This document shows, one piece after another, positions 57,493-64,000 of a stretch of 64,000 nucleotides of DNA (position 1 is its first letter; every line of letters starts with the position of its first letter). The notes below the pieces were generated by a model. The model worked only from the letters and a program-made list of their open reading frames with translations, searched no databases and was not told the DNA's origin. Source of the stretch: Achromobacter pulmonis (lineage in GTDB: Bacteria > Pseudomonadota > Gammaproteobacteria > Burkholderiales > Burkholderiaceae_B); assembly GCF_902859765.1 (NCBI RefSeq), contig NZ_CADIJV010000025.1:1-64000 (forward strand), written 5' to 3'. A program made the position numbers and the translations under genes.

Positions 57493-58794
57493 TCACAGCT
57501 TCATATGCAATGGCAGCCAGGTCGCGATGCCCGGCACCAGATACAGCAGCAGCACCGCCACGATCATCAACAGGAACATGGGCATCGAGGCGCGCGCGAT
57601 ATACGGCAGCTCGCGGCCGCTCATGCCTGACAGCACGAACAGATTGAAGCCCACCGGCGGTGTGATCTGTGCCATTTCCACAACGAACACGACGAAGATG
57701 CCGAACCAGATCAAGTCGATGCCGGCGGCCTGCACGGTCGGCAGCAGCACGCCCATGGTCAGCACCACGATGGAAATGCCGTCCAGGAAGCAACCCAGCA
57801 CCACGAAGAACACCATCAGGGCCACGATCAACCAGAACTGCGACAGGCCCAGTCCGCCGATCCATTCGGCCAGCGCACGCGGCAGGCCGATGTAGCCCAT
57901 CGCCAGCGTCAGGAACTGCGCGCCCGCCAGGATCAGGGCGATCATGCAATACAGCCGGGTGGCGCCCAGCAGCGATTGCATGAACGTGGCGCGGCTGAGC
58001 GACCCTTGCAGTCCCGACAGAACCAAGGCGCCAACCACGCCCACGGCCGCCGCTTCGGTGGCGGTCGCCACGCCGCTGTAGATCGAACCCAGCACCGCGC
58101 CGATCAGCAGCATCACCGGGATCAGGTGGCGCGAACGCGACAGCTTTTCCTTGAGCGTCAGGCCGGGGTCGGCCGACGGTACCTGCTCCGGATTACGCAG
58201 CGCCCACCAGGCGATGTAGCCCATGAACAACAGAGCCAGCAACAGGCCGGGCAGAATGCCGGCGATGAACAGTTTGGCGATGGACACGTCCGCCGCCACC
58301 CCGTAGACGATCATGATGATCGACGGCGGGATCAGCAGCCCCAGCGTGCCTGCGCCCGACAGCGTGCCCAGGATCTTCTCCTCGGGGTAGCCGCGGCGCG
58401 TCAGCTCGGGGATGGTCATCTTGCCGACCGTGGCGCAGGTGGCCGCGGACGAGCCCGACACGGCCGCGAAGATGGCGCAACCGATGACGTTGGTGTGCAG
58501 CAGCCGGCCCGGCAGGCGGTTGAGCCACGGCGCCAGGCCCTTGAACAGGTCTTCGGACAAGCGGGTGCGGAACAGGATTTCGCCCATCCACAGGAACAGC
58601 GGCAGGGCGGTCAGCGTCCAGCTGGACGAGGCGCCCCAAATGGTGACGGCCATGGCATCGCCGGCCGGCCGGCTGGAGAAGATCTCCATGCCGATCCAGG
58701 CGGTGCCGGCCAGTGTCAAACCGACCCAGACGCCGCATCCGAGCAGCGCGAAGATCGAGATCACCAGCAGGGTAATGACGAGAAGTTCATTCAT
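57493..58794 (-). CDS. TRAP transporter large permease (DctM), second system
   Basis: A 433-residue membrane protein, 12-13 helices. TRAP-typical stretches are TVGKMTIPELTRRGYPEEKILGTLSGAGTLGLLIPPSIIMIVYG and late MAQITPPVGFNLFVLSG. It starts at ATG 58794 (MNELLVITLL) and overlaps the small permease by 8 bp. Confidence 0.93.
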   Translation of the reverse strand: MNELLVITLLVISIFALLGCGVWVGLTLAGTAWIGMEIFSSRPAGDAMAVTIWGASSSWTLTALPLFLWMGEILFRTRLSEDLFKGLAPWLNRLPGRLLHTNVIGCAIFAAVSGSSAATCATVGKMTIPELTRRGYPEEKILGTLSGAGTLGLLIPPSIIMIVYGVAADVSIAKLFIAGILPGLLLALLFMGYIAWWALRNPEQVPSADPGLTLKEKLSRSRHLIPVMLLIGAVLGSIYSGVATATEAAAVGVVGALVLSGLQGSLSRATFMQSLLGATRLYCMIALILAGAQFLTLAMGYIGLPRALAEWIGGLGLSQFWLIVALMVFFVVLGCFLDGISIVVLTMGVLLPTVQAAGIDLIWFGIFVVFVVEMAQITPPVGFNLFVLSGMSGRELPYIARASMPMFLLMIVAVLLLYLVPGIATWLPLHMKL

Positions 58795-59287
58795 GGGTTT
58801 GCTGCGAGTTGGCGGCGGCCAGGCCGCGCGAACGGCGGACCAGCTCATCGAGCAGGGCGACCAGGAAAAGGACCGTGCCCACCGCCATGGTGAGCTGCGG
58901 AATCCACAACGGCGTGGCGTCGTTGGACGTGGAGACGTCGTTGAATTGCCAGGAGTCGTAGGCGAGCTTGACGCTGAAGAAAGCGAAGGCGGCGGCCATC
59001 AGGCTGCCCGCCGCCAGCGCGAAGATATCCAGGCGGCGGCTGCCGGCCGGCGGCAGCGCGTTCAGCAACAGCGTTACGCGAATGTGTTCGCCGTGCTTGA
59101 ACGTGCTGGCCAGCGCCAGGAAACCGGCGGCGGCCATGAAATACCCGGCATAGGCATCGGTGCCGGGGATGTTCAGGCCGAGCTGGCGCGCGATGATCGC
59201 GGCCAGCACTGCCACCAGCACGCCGATGGTGCACAGGCCGGCCAGCAGGCCGGCCGCGCCGTAAAGTCCATCCAGAAAGCGGCGCAT
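58787..59287 (-). CDS. TRAP transporter small permease (DctQ), second system
   Basis: A 166-residue membrane protein with four helices. Typical DctQ features are GTDAYAGYFMAAAGFLALASTFKHGEHIRVTLLLNALP and DATPLWIPQLTMAVGTVLFLVALL. It is 7 bp downstream of the receptor gene and overlaps dctM, so P-Q-M form one operon. Confidence 0.9.
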   Translation of the reverse strand: MRRFLDGLYGAAGLLAGLCTIGVLVAVLAAIIARQLGLNIPGTDAYAGYFMAAAGFLALASTFKHGEHIRVTLLLNALPPAGSRRLDIFALAAGSLMAAAFAFFSVKLAYDSWQFNDVSTSNDATPLWIPQLTMAVGTVLFLVALLDELVRRSRGLAAANSQQTHE

Positions 59288-59294
59288 GGCGATA

Positions 59295-60269
59295 TCACTG
59301 CTTCCGGTAGGCGTCGATCATGGCCTGGCCATCGGCGCCGGCCTTTTTGAGCCAGTCATCCAGCATGCGCTTGCCGATCACCGACAGGCCTTCCTTGAGT
59401 TCAACCGTCGGCTTGATGGTTTCCATGCCGTTCTTGGCCAGCTCTTCCTGGTACCACTTGTTCTTCTCCTGCGACAGCTTCCAGCCGCGTTCCTCGGCTT
59501 GGGCGCCGGCCTTCTTCAGGGCTTCCTGCGTGGCCGGATCAAGCGCGTCGAACGCCTTCTTGTTGACGATCACGGCGTTCTTGGGCAGCCAGGCCTGGGT
59601 GTCGTAGAACTTCTTGATGTACTCATATGTCTTGGTGTCGTAGCCGGTCGAGGCCGACGACATGTACGAGTTGATCACGCCGGTGGCCAGGGCCTGCGAC
59701 AGCTCGGCCTGCTGCACCGTGACGGGTTGCGCGCCGACCAGTTCGGCGATCTTGGCGGTCACCGGGCTGTAGGCGCGCCACTTCAGGCCCTTCATGTCGC
59801 TGATCTGCTTGATGTCCTTGTTGGCGAAGATGCCCTGGGGCGGCCACGCCACCGCGTACAGCAGCATCATGCCTTGCGAGTTCAGTTTCTTTTCCAGGAA
59901 CGGCTTCTGCGCCTGGTAGAGCTTGAAGGACGCATCGTAGCCGGTGGCCAGGAAGGGCAGGCCGTCCAGTTCGTAGACCGGGTCTTCGTTGGCGAAGTTG
60001 GTCAGCAGGATTTCGCCGATCTGCGCCTGGTTGCCTTGCACCGCGCGCTTGATTTCCGGCGCCTTGTACAGCGAGGCGTTGTTGTGCAGGGTGATCTTGA
60101 GCTTGCCCTGCGAGAGGGTGTCGACGTCCTTGATGAAGGTGGCCAGGTTTTCGACGTGGAAGTTGCTGGCGGGGTAGGCGCTGGGCAGGTCCCACGTGGT
60201 CTGGGCCTGGGCGCCGGCGCTGAACGCCAGGACGATGGAGCCGGTCAACAGCGAGAGCTTCTTGATCAT
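59295..60269 (-). CDS. TRAP transporter solute-binding protein (DctP), second system
   Basis: A 324-residue periplasmic receptor. Signal peptide ends at GAQA-QTTWDLPSAYPASNFH. The DctP ligand region is seen as LPFLATGYDASFKLYQAQKPF and then IKQISDMKGLKWRAYSPVTAKIAELVGAQPVTVQQAELSQALATGVINSYMSS, including the conserved Arg that pairs with the ligand carboxylate. AAGGACC precedes the ATG at 60269. Ligand unknown. It is divergent from nudC. Confidence 0.92.
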   Translation of the reverse strand: MIKKLSLLTGSIVLAFSAGAQAQTTWDLPSAYPASNFHVENLATFIKDVDTLSQGKLKITLHNNASLYKAPEIKRAVQGNQAQIGEILLTNFANEDPVYELDGLPFLATGYDASFKLYQAQKPFLEKKLNSQGMMLLYAVAWPPQGIFANKDIKQISDMKGLKWRAYSPVTAKIAELVGAQPVTVQQAELSQALATGVINSYMSSASTGYDTKTYEYIKKFYDTQAWLPKNAVIVNKKAFDALDPATQEALKKAGAQAEERGWKLSQEKNKWYQEELAKNGMETIKPTVELKEGLSVIGKRMLDDWLKKAGADGQAMIDAYRKQ

Positions 60270-60547
60270 GATGGTCCTTCTTTGCGAATGAGGAGTGCGG
60301 AACGGGCCCGATAGACAGTGCGAAAAAGCGGGCTGCGCCGAATGCCGCGTTGCGGAAAAGCCGTGCCATTCTATGTTGCCGGACCGCCGCGATGTGCCCG
60401 GAACGGCGCGTTTACGGGTAATTCCTAGGCTGACGCGGGCCGTTTGCTTGAAGATTGAAATAGTGTGCCCACAGGCCGGACGCCGCATTGCGCCGACGCT
60501 TTTTTCTTCTAAGATCTTGTCATCGCAGTCGTATCGCAGAGGGTCGT

Positions 60548-61318
60548 GTGAATTTCGTTTTTCGTCGTGACGAGTTGCTGGTCGAGGAAGCGACCAGCGT
60601 GTTGCCGGACCTGGACGCCTGTGTGCGCGCCGGGCTCGCGGCCGAGGCCTTGCAGCCGGTCTGGGCCGCGCCCGAATCGCCGGCCCGCGCCGCCCATGTC
60701 GAGCCGGGCATCGAGGCGCCGCACGGCTACGCGTTCAAGAAGCTGCGCTCGCTGTTCGGTGTGCTGGACGAGGAACGCATGGCGCTCGCCGGGCGCGCTT
60801 ACCAGATCGCCGAATGGGCCCGCACCCACCGTTTCTGTGGCGCCTGCGGCACGCCCACCACGCGCGTCAACGGCGAGTTCTGCCAGCGCTGCCCGGCCTG
60901 CGGCTTCTCGGCCTATCCGCGCATCTCGCCGGCCATGATGGTGCTGATCCGCAAGGGCGACAGCATCCTGCTGGCGCGCCACACCGCCAATGCCGCCGGA
61001 CGCTACACCGCGCTGGCCGGCTTCGTCGAGCCGGGCGAGAGCATCGAGCAGACGGTGCATCGCGAAGTGCTGGAAGAGGTCGGCCTGAAGGTCGGCAACC
61101 TGAAGTACTTCGGCAGCCAGTCATGGCCGTTTCCGCATTCGCTGATGGTGGCCTACACCGCCGAGTACGTGTCGGGCGACATCCGCGTGCAGGAAGACGA
61201 GATCGCCGACGCGCGCTGGTTTGGCCCGGGTGACCCGATGCCCGAGATCGCGGCGCGCATCTCTATCGCCGGCGCGTTGATCCGCGCCCACCTGCCGGCG
61301 GGCTGGGACGCGCCGTAG
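60548..61318 (+). CDS. nudC: NADH pyrophosphatase / RNA deNADding enzyme NudC
   Basis: A 256-residue Nudix hydrolase that cleaves NAD(H) and removes NAD caps from RNA. The zinc ribbon is FCGACG and FCQRCPACG (two CxxC pairs). The Nudix box GFVEPGESIEQTVHREVLEEVGL is intact, followed by the NudC marker SQSWPFPHSLM. The start is GTG 60548 after AGAGGG; the frame further upstream has a basic, unlike sequence. Confidence 0.94.
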   Translation: MNFVFRRDELLVEEATSVLPDLDACVRAGLAAEALQPVWAAPESPARAAHVEPGIEAPHGYAFKKLRSLFGVLDEERMALAGRAYQIAEWARTHRFCGACGTPTTRVNGEFCQRCPACGFSAYPRISPAMMVLIRKGDSILLARHTANAAGRYTALAGFVEPGESIEQTVHREVLEEVGLKVGNLKYFGSQSWPFPHSLMVAYTAEYVSGDIRVQEDEIADARWFGPGDPMPEIAARISIAGALIRAHLPAGWDAP

Positions 61319-61372
61319 TCACCGCCGGCCGCCGCGTTCCGGCCGGGGCGCGGCGCGCGGCCCTAGGGTATT

Positions 61373-61394
61373 CCCTCGAAATGAGGGTTTTTTT
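61373..61394 (+). terminator. Intrinsic terminator after nudC
   Basis: CCCTC, 5-base loop, GAGGG, then seven T (61388-61394). The stem is short but the T-tract is good. Confidence 0.7.
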
Positions 61395-61415
61395 CCGTCC
61401 CTCAATTATTTTTTA

Positions 61416-61444
61416 TTGATGAAATATAGATAAATTATTAGTAT
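61416..61444 (+). promoter_or_regulatory. Sigma-70 promoter of the winged-helix regulator gene
   Basis: TTGATG (61416-61421), 17-bp spacer, TAGTAT (61439-61444) in an AT-rich island: 4 of 6 matches in each box. The transcript would start about 25 nt before the ATG. Confidence 0.55.
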
Positions 61445-61475
61445 TTCGCACAGATAAACTTGTTGCGCGGCCTCT

Positions 61476-61985
61476 ATGACCTCCACGTTGATCGCCTCGT
61501 CGGCCCACTTGGCCGGCGGCAGCGCGCCGGACCTGTCCGAAGTCGAATTCGGCCTGATGATCGCCAGCCATGCCTTCGATCGCTGGACCGTGCGCTGCAT
61601 GGCCGCGGCCGGCCTGCCCGACCTGACGCCCACCGACGTCATGGTGTTCCACCACGTGTTCCACCGCCAACGCCCCAAGAAGCTGGCCGACATCTGCTTC
61701 ACGCTCAATATCGAGGACACGCACATCGTCAACTACGCGCTGAAAAAACTCGACCGTCTGGGCGTCGTCAAGGGCGAGCGCGCCAGCAAGGAAGTGTTCT
61801 ACAGCGTCACGCCCGAAGGCGCGGCCATCATCAAGCGCTATGGCGAAATCCGCGAGCAATGCCTGACCGCCGGCCTCGATGCGCCGGGCGGGGGTGGCCT
61901 GGAATTCAGCCGCCAACTGGCGCACACGCTGCGCGCCCTGTCCGGCCTGTACGACCAGGCCGCGCGCGCCGCGACGTCCCTGTAA
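61476..61985 (+). CDS. MarR-like winged-helix transcriptional regulator
   Basis: A 169-residue DNA-binding protein. The central winged helix is visible: [69 protein letters not shown], with recognition helix and wing. Helices at both ends fit a MarR-type dimer. It stands 85 bp before the oxoprolinase-family gene on the same strand, so it may control it. A member of the group predicted as winged-helix HTH proteins; effector unknown. Confidence 0.86.
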   Translation: MTSTLIASSAHLAGGSAPDLSEVEFGLMIASHAFDRWTVRCMAAAGLPDLTPTDVMVFHHVFHRQRPKKLADICFTLNIEDTHIVNYALKKLDRLGVVKGERASKEVFYSVTPEGAAIIKRYGEIREQCLTAGLDAPGGGGLEFSRQLAHTLRALSGLYDQAARAATSL

Positions 61986-62070
61986 CCCGATACGCGGGAT
62001 CGTTCCCGTACCGCAACCCGCACGCCGCGGCCGGCAGCGCCGTGGCGGCTTCTTGTACCCGAGGATAGTT

Positions 62071-64000
<1,930 letters not shown>

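Overview
The window is GC-rich DNA whose gene content and order fit a betaproteobacterium of the Alcaligenaceae, most likely Bordetella or Achromobacter. Pointers are a Bug-type tricarboxylate-transporter binding protein, two DctPQM TRAP transporters, a classical betaproteobacterial porin, FabV, and the surE-pcm-nlpD block. It reads as ordinary chromosome: 61 well-supported genes plus two doubtful small ORFs. I see no rRNA, tRNA, insertion sequence, prophage or CRISPR array.

Layout. 1-5.2 kb: the end of an SMC-like ATPase, a drug/metabolite exporter with a long leader, a hexapeptide-repeat beta-solenoid protein of unknown function, and a Bug binding protein. 5.3-11.3 kb: a complete Mrp (Mnh/Pha) Na+/H+ antiporter operon with fused A and B subunits and every junction overlapping. 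11.4-17.6 kb: a secreted small protein, a HAD-tadA-LD-carboxypeptidase run, the ABC-F protein YbiT and an MFS transporter. 17.7-21.1 kb: a sulfonate/nitrate-type ABC importer with an extra solute-binding protein. 21.2-28.1 kb: YigZ, thioredoxin, a flavin monooxygenase facing an AraC regulator, a VOC protein, a purine permease, tsaD and plsY. 28.3-35 kb: surE-pcm-nlpD-exonuclease, a Spy-like protein, a TorF-type outer-membrane protein and rlmD. 35-38.1 kb: copper resistance (copA-cueR facing copZ). 38.3-40.7 kb: a hybrid peroxiredoxin-glutaredoxin followed by a disulfide reductase. 40.8-48.5 kb: rlmJ, a phosphodiesterase, ppiD, a divergent tesA/ybbA-like pair, fabV and an exporter. 48.5-56 kb: a LysR regulator and a catabolic operon (TRAP transporter, DUF2848, amidase, DUF1445 hydro-lyase). 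56-60.3 kb: a porin and a second TRAP operon. 60.5-64 kb: nudC, a winged-helix regulator and a truncated 5-oxoprolinase/hydantoinase.

Regulation visible in the sequence: paired CueR promoters with 19-bp spacers between copA and copZ; an OxyR-like site abutting a good sigma-70 promoter before the peroxiredoxin; a 22-bp element repeated upstream of the Spy-like and TorF-like genes; and a short promoter-to-terminator unit just ahead of ppiD.

The least described part is the TRAP-DUF2848-amidase-DUF1445 operon with a 5-oxoprolinase-family gene a few kb away. Together they suggest uptake and opening of a lactam-like or amide-containing acid, but the substrate cannot be read from the sequence.
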